The position numbers were made by a program, and so were the translations under genes. From positions 1-18,942 of the forward strand of contig JBBSEZ010000171.1 in NCBI GenBank assembly GCA_038239195.1: a DNA stretch of 18,942 nucleotides, read 5' to 3'. This document shows, in pieces, positions 1 to 6,139 of the stretch (positions are counted from its first letter, which is position 1; every line of letters starts with the position of its first letter). Source of the stretch: JBBSEZ01 sp038239195. GTDB lineage: Bacteria > Planctomycetota > Planctomycetia > Gemmatales > Gemmataceae. The notes under the pieces were generated by a model that saw only the letters and a program-made list of their open reading frames with translations, was not told the DNA's origin and ran no database searches.

Positions 1-1
1 C

Positions 2-733
2 GGCCCTCTGCTCCTGCTGCTCCGCCGAAAGGGCGCGGCGCCCTTTCGGGCCCTGGTGCCCTTGTTCGGGCTCGTGGCCGTCTCCTGCCTGCTCCTGCGA
101 TTCGCCACGGCGGCGGTCGTCCCGTTCGGGCACAAGACCCACCTCTCCCCGACCCACCTGCGGCTGGACTCGCTGTTCTTCGGCGTCCTCCTCTCCTACC
201 TCTGGCATTTCCACCCGGCGCGGCTGGCGTTCATCAGCCGAGCTCGCCCCCCCGTGCTGCTGGGTTGTTTCGCCCTGATCGCGCCGAGCTTCTTCCTCGG
301 GGCAGACCACTTCTTCATGCACACCGCCGGCGTCACCTGCTTGTACGTGGGCTTCGGCGGGGCCCTGCTGGCCTCCCTCCAGTCACCACTGCCCGCCTGT
401 GCCGCGGCTCGCCTCCCGCTCCAGGCCCTCGCCTGCGCCGGCTCCCATTCTTACTCCATTTACCTGTGGCACTTCCCCTTCCTCACGACGGGGCTTTCCC
501 TGGTTCGCGACCTGATCGGGGGACATCTGCCGTACCTGGCCGAGGTGGGGGCTGGCGTGGCGGGCAGCCTGGTTGTCGGCATCTTGATGGCGAAGGTCGT
601 CGAGGTGCCGGTCGTGCGGCTCCGGGATCGCCTGTTCGCCTCGCGCAGCACGCCAGTCCGGCCCACCCCGGTCGGGCAGCGCCCCGCGAAGGCGCAAGCG
701 GCGAGCCCTCGAAGTGCGCCGCTTGCAGCTTAG
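2..733 (+). CDS. Acyltransferase 3 family membrane protein, 3' part only
   Basis: The reading frame is open from the window edge, so the true start lies upstream; a GTG at 56 is only an internal codon. The visible 243 residues are strongly hydrophobic, with several likely membrane helices. They carry two signatures of the OafA/YrhL acyltransferase 3 family: 'LRLDSLFFGVLLSYLWHF' and, near the C-terminus, 'HSYSIYLWHFPFL'. Family members transfer acetyl or other acyl groups onto cell-surface polysaccharides, lipids or other extracytoplasmic substrates from within the cytoplasmic membrane; the substrate here cannot be told. The last ~40 residues are a charged, Pro/Ala-rich cytoplasmic-looking tail. 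The family's catalytic His normally lies in the N-terminal half, outside the window. The gene ends 131 bases before the next gene, which has its own promoter-like element, so co-transcription is not required. Confidence 0.85.
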   Translation, partial: GPLLLLLRRKGAAPFRALVPLFGLVAVSCLLLRFATAAVVPFGHKTHLSPTHLRLDSLFFGVLLSYLWHFHPARLAFISRARPPVLLGCFALIAPSFFLGADHFFMHTAGVTCLYVGFGGALLASLQSPLPACAAARLPLQALACAGSHSYSIYLWHFPFLTTGLSLVRDLIGGHLPYLAEVGAGVAGSLVVGILMAKVVEVPVVRLRDRLFASRSTPVRPTPVGQRPAKAQAASPRSAPLAA

Positions 734-787
734 CGAGAGGCGCCCCCGGACGGGGCCGGGCGGTTCCCGTAGCGTCCGATTGGCCCC

Positions 788-799
788 TTGCGGTAGGAT
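788..799 (+). promoter_or_regulatory. Promoter-like element TTGCGGTAGGAT upstream of the TPR gene
   Basis: TTGCGGTAGGAT lies 65 bases before the ATG at 865. The same core, TTGNGGTA, precedes three other genes in this window at similar distances (4543-4554 on the minus strand, 8606-8617, 17359-17370). The TAGGAT part resembles a -10 box. No good -35 hexamer stands 16-18 bases upstream, so assignment as a promoter rests on recurrence only. Confidence 0.35.
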
Positions 800-864
800 G
801 GGCAAAAGAGTCGGGCAATCCGGGACTGGGATCGGAGCGAAGCCACCAGATCGGAGATCGAACG

Positions 865-2103
865 ATGGGCACGAATGCGGGAGCAAGGGCGGCCGTGGCG
901 TTGGTGCTGCTGGCGCTATCGGGGGCGGGCGGGCTTGCTGCGCCCGTGCCGGACGAGGCTGCTTTGCGCAAGCGGGCGCTCCAGCTCAACGAGATCACGG
1001 GGTCCGGGCCGATGAAGGGCCAGCTCAAGGCCCTGCTCGCCGACCAGGTGGGAACCAAAAAGTTGCTCGAGCTCGCCGCTCGCATGGCGAAGGAAAAGCC
1101 GCAGCCGTTCAACCGCAACGCGACCCTGTTGCTGGCCTTGGCCGCCGACGGCGACAAGGACCTCGACACCGCCGCATTCTTCTTTCGGCTGAACGCCGGG
1201 CAGGAGAGGGCGCTGCTGAGCGAGAATGGGCTGGCCCAGGCCTACACGGGGCTGATCCAACTCTACTTCGACGCGCGCCGCTACACCGACGGCGAGAAGG
1301 TGTGCCGCGAGTTCCTCGACCTCGAGGGCGAGGAGGACGGCTCGCTGGAGTCGTTCAAGCCGGTGGTGCTGCGCCGGCTGATCCTGGCCGTCGCCAAGAA
1401 CGGCTCGATCGAAAAGGCGCTGGCGATGGCCGACAAGGAGATCAAGAGCCATCCCGAGAACTGGCTGTATCGCATCGCCAAGGCCCAGGTACTGCGCGAG
1501 GCGGACAAACTGGACGACGCGGCCAAGGTGTACGCCGACGTGATCGAGCGCGTCAAGAAGGACAAGCGCCTGGAGAAGCCCGAGCGCGAGGACTACGTGG
1601 ACGAGTATCGGTATATCCTGAGCGGGCTGTACGTGGACCTGGACCAGGTAGGCAAGGCGGCGGAGCAGTTGAAGGCGCTGCTGGCCAAGGAGCCGAACAA
1701 CCCGACCTACAACAACGACCTCGGCTTTATCTGGGCCGACAAGGGGATGAACCTCCCCAAGGCGGAGAAGTTGATCCGCAAGGCGATCGAGGAAGAGCGG
1801 AAGTTGAAGAAGAAGCTCAAGCTCGACGAGAAGGCCAACTCTTCCTACGTGGACAGCCTCGGCTGGGTGCTGTTCAAGCAGGGCAAGGCAAAGGAGGCCA
1901 AGCCCTATCTCCTGCAGGCGGTCAAGGACAAGGAAGGGCAACACGTCGAGATCTACGATCACCTGGGTGACATTCACATGGCCCTGGGCGAGCGGGCCGA
2001 GGCGCTCGCGGCTTGGAAGAAGGGCGTGAGCCTCGCCGGGAAAGGCAAGCGCGAGCAGAAGCGCAAGGCGGAGGTGTTGAAGAAGCTGAAGAAACAGGAT
2101 TGA
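865..2103 (+). CDS. Exported TPR-repeat protein
   Basis: A 412-residue protein with an N-terminal signal peptide (hydrophobic stretch at residues 9-24, likely cleavage after 'GLAA' near residue 26) followed by helical repeats typical of tetratricopeptide (TPR) proteins. The clearest repeats are around 'NNPTYNNDLGFIWADKG' and 'YDHLGDIHMALGERAEALAAW', the latter near the C-terminus. The C-terminus is very Lys-rich. I chose the ATG at 865 because GGAG stands 8 bases upstream and the signal peptide begins there; the same frame is open back to 265, but that part runs inside the acyltransferase gene. TPR proteins are scaffolds for protein-protein contacts, here probably in the periplasm or on the outer membrane. 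No enzymatic domain is seen and the partner is unknown. Confidence 0.8.
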   Translation: MGTNAGARAAVALVLLALSGAGGLAAPVPDEAALRKRALQLNEITGSGPMKGQLKALLADQVGTKKLLELAARMAKEKPQPFNRNATLLLALAADGDKDLDTAAFFFRLNAGQERALLSENGLAQAYTGLIQLYFDARRYTDGEKVCREFLDLEGEEDGSLESFKPVVLRRLILAVAKNGSIEKALAMADKEIKSHPENWLYRIAKAQVLREADKLDDAAKVYADVIERVKKDKRLEKPEREDYVDEYRYILSGLYVDLDQVGKAAEQLKALLAKEPNNPTYNNDLGFIWADKGMNLPKAEKLIRKAIEEERKLKKKLKLDEKANSSYVDSLGWVLFKQGKAKEAKPYLLQAVKDKEGQHVEIYDHLGDIHMALGERAEALAAWKKGVSLAGKGKREQKRKAEVLKKLKKQD

Positions 2104-2118
2104 GCCCCGCATCAAGAG

Positions 2119-2246
2119 GAATTAGCCACAGATGGACACAGATGAACGCGGATAAGACAGAAGAGGACGAAGGGGGGAAAGGCACTAGTCTTTGCTTCCC
2201 TCTCCTGTCTTATCCGCGTTCATCTGTGTCCATCTGTGGCTGATTC
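2119..2246. repeat. Long inverted repeat (42-bp arms) between the TPR and PrpD-like genes
   Basis: Arms 2119-2160 and 2205-2246 are reverse complements with a single mismatch; the inner 37 bases (2124-2160 and 2205-2241) match perfectly. The loop is 44 bases and contains the palindrome ACTAGT. Each arm itself holds an imperfect direct repeat of ACAGATG(G/A)ACACAGATGAAC type. I recognise this 'ccacagatgaacacagatgaac' motif as a very widespread intergenic repeat in planctomycetes and other phyla; its mechanism of spread is not known to me. Read in the + frame, the right arm extends the downstream gene artificially. Transcribed, it would form a strong hairpin; no T-tract follows the right arm. 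Confidence 0.9.
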
Positions 2247-2281
2247 TGCTTCTCTTTGTTTCATCTGCTGGAGAAGGCACC

Positions 2282-3649
2282 ATGACTCAGGCCCCGCTCG
2301 CCAACCGGCTGGCCGACTACGCCGTGCGGCTGCGCTTCGAGGAGTTGCCTCCGGCCGTCGTCCACGAGGTCAAGCGGCGGTTCCTCGATTCGATCGCCAC
2401 CGCTGTCGGGGCGATGCCCTCGGACGCCCACGCCATCGTGCGGCGCTGTGCCCTGCGCTTCCGGAGCGATCCCGCCGCGACGCTGTTCGGCGGGGGCCAG
2501 AGCAGCGTCGAGTGGGCCACGTTCCTCAACGGCCTGCTCATTCGCTACCTCGACTACAACGACACCTATCTTTCGCTGGAGCCGGCCCATCCCAGCGACA
2601 ACCTCGCCGCCGTGCTCGCCGTCGGCGAAACGGTCAAGGCCGGCGGGCCCGCCCTGATCGTCGCCGCCGTGCTGGCCTACGAGGTGCAGTGCCGGCTGTG
2701 CGACGCGGCCAGCCTGCGGAAGCACGGCATCGACCACGTCACCTACGGCGCTCTTTCGTCGTGTGCCGCCGCCTGCAAGCTGCTCGGGCTCGACGTGGCG
2801 CGGACGACGCATGCCCTGGGCATTGCGGGGGTTTGCAACGTCGCGCTGCGCCAGACGCGGGCCGGCGAGATGAGCGAGTGGAAGGGCTGTGCCTTCGCCA
2901 ACGCCGCCCGCAACGGCGTGTTCGCGGCATTGCTCGCGGGCGAGGGGCTGACCGGCCCCGCGCCCATCTTCGAGGGCGAGCTCGGCTTCCAGGCGCTCGT
3001 CACCCGCGAGTCGTTCGACCTGCCCACGCTCGGCGGGCGCGACACGCCGTTCATGATCAACCAGACCTACGTGAAGTTCTGGCCCGCGGAGTATCATTCG
3101 CAGAGCGCCATCGACGCGGCGTTGCAACTGCGCGGCGAGATCGGCGATCCCGCGGAGATCGTGGGCATCGACGTCCGCACGTTCAACGCCGCCGTGGACA
3201 TCATCGGCAAGGACCCGGAGAAGTGGCGCCCGAAGACGCGCGAGACGGCCGACCACAGCCTGCCCTACTGCATCGCCGTGGCGATCCTCGACGGCGACGT
3301 GACCGACCACCAGTTCGACGATGCTCACCTCGCCGACCCGCGGGTGCTGGGGCTGGTGGCTAAGATCCAGTTGCACCGCGACGCGGAGTTGAGCGCTCGC
3401 TATCCGCGCGGCATCCCCAACCGGCTGACGGTGAAGCTCGCCGACGGGCGCACCCTGGTGCGCGAGGTCGAGTTCCCGCGCGGGCACGCGCTCAACCCGA
3501 TGACCGACGCGGAGGTGGAGAAGAAGTTTCGGACGATGGTCGAGCCGCGCTACGGCAAGGAACGCGCCGAGCGCATCGTGGCGGCCTGCTGGGGGCTGGA
3601 GAAGCTGAAAGAAGCCGGCGACCTGCTGCGCCTGGTGGGGGAGGCGTGA
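2282..3649 (+). CDS. MmgE/PrpD family protein (2-methylcitrate dehydratase-like)
   Basis: A 455-residue protein, the usual length for MmgE/PrpD. Family landmarks are 'DYNDTYL' (about residue 91), 'HPSDNLAAVLAVGE' (from 103), 'KFWPAEYHSQ' (K265, H272) and 'TADHSLPYCIAVAILDGD' (from about 322), in the family's order. PrpD dehydrates 2-methylcitrate to 2-methyl-cis-aconitate in propionate breakdown through the methylcitrate cycle; other members act on cis-aconitate or unrelated acids. No prpB or prpC neighbour is present, so the substrate is uncertain. The ATG at 2282 has GGAGAAGG just upstream; an in-frame ATG at 2192 would translate the inverted repeat and is rejected. The product is cytosolic. 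It may be read through from the TPR gene across the hairpin, as I see no clear promoter of its own. Confidence 0.85.
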   Translation: MTQAPLANRLADYAVRLRFEELPPAVVHEVKRRFLDSIATAVGAMPSDAHAIVRRCALRFRSDPAATLFGGGQSSVEWATFLNGLLIRYLDYNDTYLSLEPAHPSDNLAAVLAVGETVKAGGPALIVAAVLAYEVQCRLCDAASLRKHGIDHVTYGALSSCAAACKLLGLDVARTTHALGIAGVCNVALRQTRAGEMSEWKGCAFANAARNGVFAALLAGEGLTGPAPIFEGELGFQALVTRESFDLPTLGGRDTPFMINQTYVKFWPAEYHSQSAIDAALQLRGEIGDPAEIVGIDVRTFNAAVDIIGKDPEKWRPKTRETADHSLPYCIAVAILDGDVTDHQFDDAHLADPRVLGLVAKIQLHRDAELSARYPRGIPNRLTVKLADGRTLVREVEFPRGHALNPMTDAEVEKKFRTMVEPRYGKERAERIVAACWGLEKLKEAGDLLRLVGEA

Positions 3650-3658
3650 GAGGACTTC

Positions 3659-3739
3659 GGCGAGCGGCAGGAGTTGGTTTGCTGCAGGACGGCCCTCAGG
3701 AGGGCCGTCCTCCAAGCATGCCTTTGCCTGCCGCTCGCC
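3659..3739. terminator. Nested hairpins between convergent genes, probable bidirectional terminator
   Basis: Two perfect stems are nested. The outer arms are 3659-3671 and 3727-3739 (13 bp, GGCGAGCGGCAGG and its complement). The inner arms are 3686-3696 and 3701-3711 (11 bp, AGGACGGCCCT and its complement) around a 4-base loop. The element fills almost all of the 90-base gap between the PrpD-like gene (stop at 3649) and the methyltransferase, whose minus-strand stop codon (3740-3742) directly abuts the outer arm. No U-tract follows, so termination is inferred from position and stem strength. It may equally be a mobile palindromic repeat. Confidence 0.6.
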
Positions 3740-4492
3740 TTACGCCGGCGCGCAAACGAGGCGGCAGCGCACCAATGACGTGAATAGTTCGCGCGTCAGC
3801 GGGTTGTGCAGGTAGCGCGCCGCCCGGATGGGGAGCGCCTCGAACGCCTCGAAGCGCAGCCCGCTCTGCCACACGAGTCGGCGGAAGTTGCCGACGGTCA
3901 TTTTGTTCAGCCCGCCGCCGATCTCGGAGAAGTTCGTCGCCCCGTCGTTCTTGAACTCGGCCCGCCAGCGCACCAGGGCCTTTTCGGTAAAGACGAGATG
4001 GGCCCACGGGAAGACGGAGAAGCCGTGCCCGCCGCGGGGGTGGAACCACGTCGGCCCGAACGAGGCCAGGACGCGGCCCCCTGGGTGGAGCAGCCCCGCC
4101 ATCAGGCCGAGGATGCCGCCCGGGTCGGCGAAGTGCTCAAAGGCGTCGATCGACGTGATGACGTCCGCCTTCACGTTCGTTGAGGTCGCGAAGGTGCAGC
4201 GGTCGCTCACGCCTGCCTGCTCGGCGCGCCTGCTCGCGCGCTCGAGCACGTTAGCGCGGATGTCGAGCCCGATGACCTGACGGGCGCCGTGGCGCGCCAT
4301 GTCGATCGCCTCGGCGCCAAACCCGCAGCCGAAGTCGATCACCGTCTTGCCGGCGAGCTGTTCCCAGATGCCCTCGCCCCAGTGCGTCACGAGCTTGCTC
4401 CCCTCGTCGGGGGAGGGGACGGGGACGAGCTTGCGCGCGGGGGGGCTAATCCAGTTGAGCAGGCGATGCGCGATTTCTCCGCCGATGAGCAT
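3740..4492 (-). CDS. Class I SAM-dependent methyltransferase
   Basis: A 250-residue protein with the Rossmann-fold methyltransferase glycine motif 'VIDFGCGFGAEA' at residues 51-62, an acidic SAM-ribose position in 'VIGLDIRA', and a motif II/III region 'SIDAFEHFADPGGIL' then 'LLHPGGRVLASF'. This matches the methyltransferase type 11/12 superfamily. The acceptor molecule cannot be deduced; the 'HGFSVFPWAHLVF' region is probably part of the substrate-binding cap. Start: the frame is open to 4552, but AGGAGG at 4505-4510 points to the ATG at 4492 (spacing 12, slightly long). It is separated by a terminator from the upstream DUF1501 gene, so it is a single-gene transcript with its own promoter-like element at 4543-4554. 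Confidence 0.82.
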   Translation of the reverse strand: MLIGGEIAHRLLNWISPPARKLVPVPSPDEGSKLVTHWGEGIWEQLAGKTVIDFGCGFGAEAIDMARHGARQVIGLDIRANVLERASRRAEQAGVSDRCTFATSTNVKADVITSIDAFEHFADPGGILGLMAGLLHPGGRVLASFGPTWFHPRGGHGFSVFPWAHLVFTEKALVRWRAEFKNDGATNFSEIGGGLNKMTVGNFRRLVWQSGLRFEAFEALPIRAARYLHNPLTRELFTSLVRCRLVCAPA

Positions 4493-4542
4493 GGTCGTCC
4501 GTGACCTCCTGCGGGGGCGATGGGGCCTTGATCTATTCTCCC

Positions 4543-4554
4543 TCCTTACCACAA
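4543..4554 (-). promoter_or_regulatory. Promoter-like element TTGTGGTAAGGA upstream of the methyltransferase gene
   Basis: On the minus strand TTGTGGTAAGGA begins at 4554 and ends about 50 bases before the ATG at 4492. It shares the TTGNGGTA core with elements upstream of the TPR, Gemmata-type and second GH57 genes. It lies between the DUF1501 terminator and the methyltransferase start, where a promoter is expected. Confidence 0.35.
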
Positions 4555-4608
4555 CGGCGACGTCTTCGCCAGTCCGACTTCGGGGCGCGATCGGCGAGCC
4601 GGCGCGAA

Positions 4609-4647
4609 AACAGCGGGCGCGGGAGGAGGCCTCCCGCGCCCGCTGTT
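4609..4647 (-). terminator. Intrinsic terminator of the DUF1501 gene
   Basis: Arms 4609-4626 and 4630-4647 form a perfect 18-bp GC-rich stem with a 3-base loop. On the minus strand the stem ends in a TTTT run. It stands 22 bases past the stop codon of the DUF1501 gene: a classical Rho-independent terminator in the right place and direction. Confidence 0.8.
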
Positions 4648-4669
4648 CGTGGGCCCTTTCCCCGGCGGC

Positions 4670-5974
4670 TCAGATGAGCTCGCGGACCGGCAGGCGGTCG
4701 TCGAGGATGTACATGGGCCGGCCGCTGCCGTTGTTGAAGGTGCGGGCCGGGTCGATGCCCATCGCGCCGTAGAGGGTGCTGAGCACCTGCGGGACGGTGT
4801 AGCGCCGGTCGCGCGGGTACTCGCCGCGGGCGCTGCTGGAGCCGATGGCCTGGCCCATCTTGAGGCCGCCGCCGGCGACGAAGGCGCTCATGACGGGGGA
4901 CCAGTGGTCGCGGCCGCCGTCGTTGTTGTTGACCTTGGGGGTCCGGCCGAACTCGCCCCACATGACGGTGACCACGTCCTTGTCGAGGCCGCGGTCGTGC
5001 AGGTCCTGGATGAGGCTGGCGAGGCCGCGATCGACCTCCGGGAGCTGACGGCGCAGGGTCTTGAAGTTGCCGCTGTGGGTGTCCCAGCCGCCGATGGACA
5101 GGGTGACACAACCGACGCCGGCCTCCACGAGGCGGCGGGCCGTCAGGAACTGCTCGACGCCCTTGTAGCGGTTGCGGGTGCGCGGGTCTTCGCGGTTCAG
5201 GTCGAGGGCCTTGCGCACGGAGCCGGAGGCGACCATGTCGAAGGCGCGAGCGTTGAAGGAGTCGAGGCCGCGCATGGTGCCGCTGGCGTCGATGTCGCGG
5301 CGGACGTCGTCGAAGGCGGACAGCAACGACTTGCGGTCCTCCGTGCGCTCGGCGTTGACCCCCGAGGCGTAGCGGAGGTTGCGGGCGCCCTCGCCGTTGG
5401 GCGTAAACGGCCGGTGGGCGATGCCGAGGTAGCCGGGCTCGGTGCCGCGCGACATGCCGCGCAGGCTGACGAACGGCGTCATGTCGCTGGCGTCGCCGGT
5501 GCGGAGCTTGGACACGACGGAGCCGAACGACGGGTGGTTGGCGGTGCGGTTGGCGTTCTCGGTGTAGCCGGTGGTGACGAGCGAGTCGGAGTGCTCGTCG
5601 GCGGACACGATGGAGCGGATGACCGCCATCTTGTCCCACATCTTCGCCTGGAGCGGGAACAGTTCGCAGATCTTGACGCCGGGGACGTTGGTGGCGATGG
5701 GGTTGAACTCGCCCTTGAACTCCTTGGGCGCGTCGGGCTTGAGATCGTACATGTCCATGTGCGGCGGGCCGCCGGGCAGGTAGATCATGATGGCCGCCTT
5801 GGCCTTGGTGCCGGCCACGGCCGGCTTCGGGCCGGTGGTGGCGCTGGCGGCGGTCGCCTGGCCGCGCAGCAAATCGGCGAGCGTCAGGCCGGCGCCAAAG
5901 GCGCCGATCTGCAGGAAGTTGCGGCGCGACAGGCCGTCGCAGAACCGCTGCCGGCTCCCCCAGAGTGTCAACAT
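4670..5974 (-). CDS. DUF1501 family protein with Tat signal
   Basis: A 434-residue member of the DUF1501 family, a sulfatase/alkaline-phosphatase-fold family abundant in Planctomycetes. The twin-arginine motif 'SRRNFLQIG' at residues 16-24 followed by a hydrophobic stretch ending near 'ATAASA' predicts folded export by Tat. Family motifs seen are 'AIMIYLPGGPPHMDMYDLKP', 'VIRSIVSADEHSDS', 'TLSIGGWDTHSGNF' and 'VVTVMWGEFGRTPKVN'; these are the metal-binding and catalytic-like segments of the fold. The ATG at 5974 is preferred over the in-frame TTG at 5980 because AGGGGGG stands 8 bases before it. DUF1501 genes are usually paired with a DUF1549/DUF1553 cytochrome-like gene; here the gene is alone, with its own terminator. 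The function is unknown; hydrolysis of sulfate or phosphate esters is possible from the fold only. Confidence 0.88.
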   Translation of the reverse strand: MLTLWGSRQRFCDGLSRRNFLQIGAFGAGLTLADLLRGQATAASATTGPKPAVAGTKAKAAIMIYLPGGPPHMDMYDLKPDAPKEFKGEFNPIATNVPGVKICELFPLQAKMWDKMAVIRSIVSADEHSDSLVTTGYTENANRTANHPSFGSVVSKLRTGDASDMTPFVSLRGMSRGTEPGYLGIAHRPFTPNGEGARNLRYASGVNAERTEDRKSLLSAFDDVRRDIDASGTMRGLDSFNARAFDMVASGSVRKALDLNREDPRTRNRYKGVEQFLTARRLVEAGVGCVTLSIGGWDTHSGNFKTLRRQLPEVDRGLASLIQDLHDRGLDKDVVTVMWGEFGRTPKVNNNDGGRDHWSPVMSAFVAGGGLKMGQAIGSSSARGEYPRDRRYTVPQVLSTLYGAMGIDPARTFNNGSGRPMYILDDRLPVRELI

Positions 5975-6006
5975 TGTCAATGCCCCCCTAACAGAATGAT
6001 GCGTCG

Positions 6007-6027
6007 CTCTCCGGACCGACCGGAGAG
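6007..6027 (-). other. 5'-leader hairpin of the DUF1501 gene
   Basis: CTCTCCGG (6007-6014) and CCGGAGAG (6020-6027) form a perfect 8-bp stem with a 5-base loop, 33 bases upstream of the DUF1501 ATG and downstream of the suggested promoter. It would be in the mRNA leader. It matches no riboswitch I know, and is probably an mRNA-stabilising hairpin or chance. Confidence 0.4.
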
Positions 6028-6045
6028 GAGTGTGGTGAGAACTGC

Positions 6046-6074
6046 ATCGTAACGGCGGCGGCGCAGGCAGGCAA
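6046..6074 (-). promoter_or_regulatory. Possible sigma-70-type promoter of the DUF1501 gene
   Basis: On the minus strand TTGCCT (6074-6069), 17 bases, then TACGAT (6051-6046), each 4 of 6 to the sigma-70 consensus. It follows the terminator of the upstream operon and would give a leader of about 65 bases. This is sequence resemblance only. Confidence 0.35.
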
Positions 6075-6076
6075 GC

Positions 6077-6098
6077 AAAATAAAAGGCCAGCGTGGCC
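6077..6098 (-). terminator. Intrinsic terminator of the nickel/cobalt operon
   Basis: On the minus strand the stem GGCCA-CGC-TGGCC (6098-6086) is followed directly by TTTTATTTT (6085-6077). It lies 41 bases past the stop codon of the CbiM/NikL fusion gene. The stem is short (5 bp) but GC-rich, and the T-tract is the only one of its kind in this GC-rich region. Confidence 0.65.
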
Positions 6099-6139
6099 AG
6101 GCGCGGTCGGGGACGAGGCGGATGGAAGGCCGCGACAGC

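Noticed and set aside
265..864. 200-codon N-terminal extension of the TPR protein
   Set aside because: It overlaps the acyltransferase gene in another frame, is Arg/Pro-rich as expected for an out-of-frame reading, and a signal peptide plus ribosome site start at 865.
2261..3715. Minus-strand 484-codon open frame opposite the PrpD-like gene
   Set aside because: Shadow frame; the plus-strand product has clear family motifs and this one has none.
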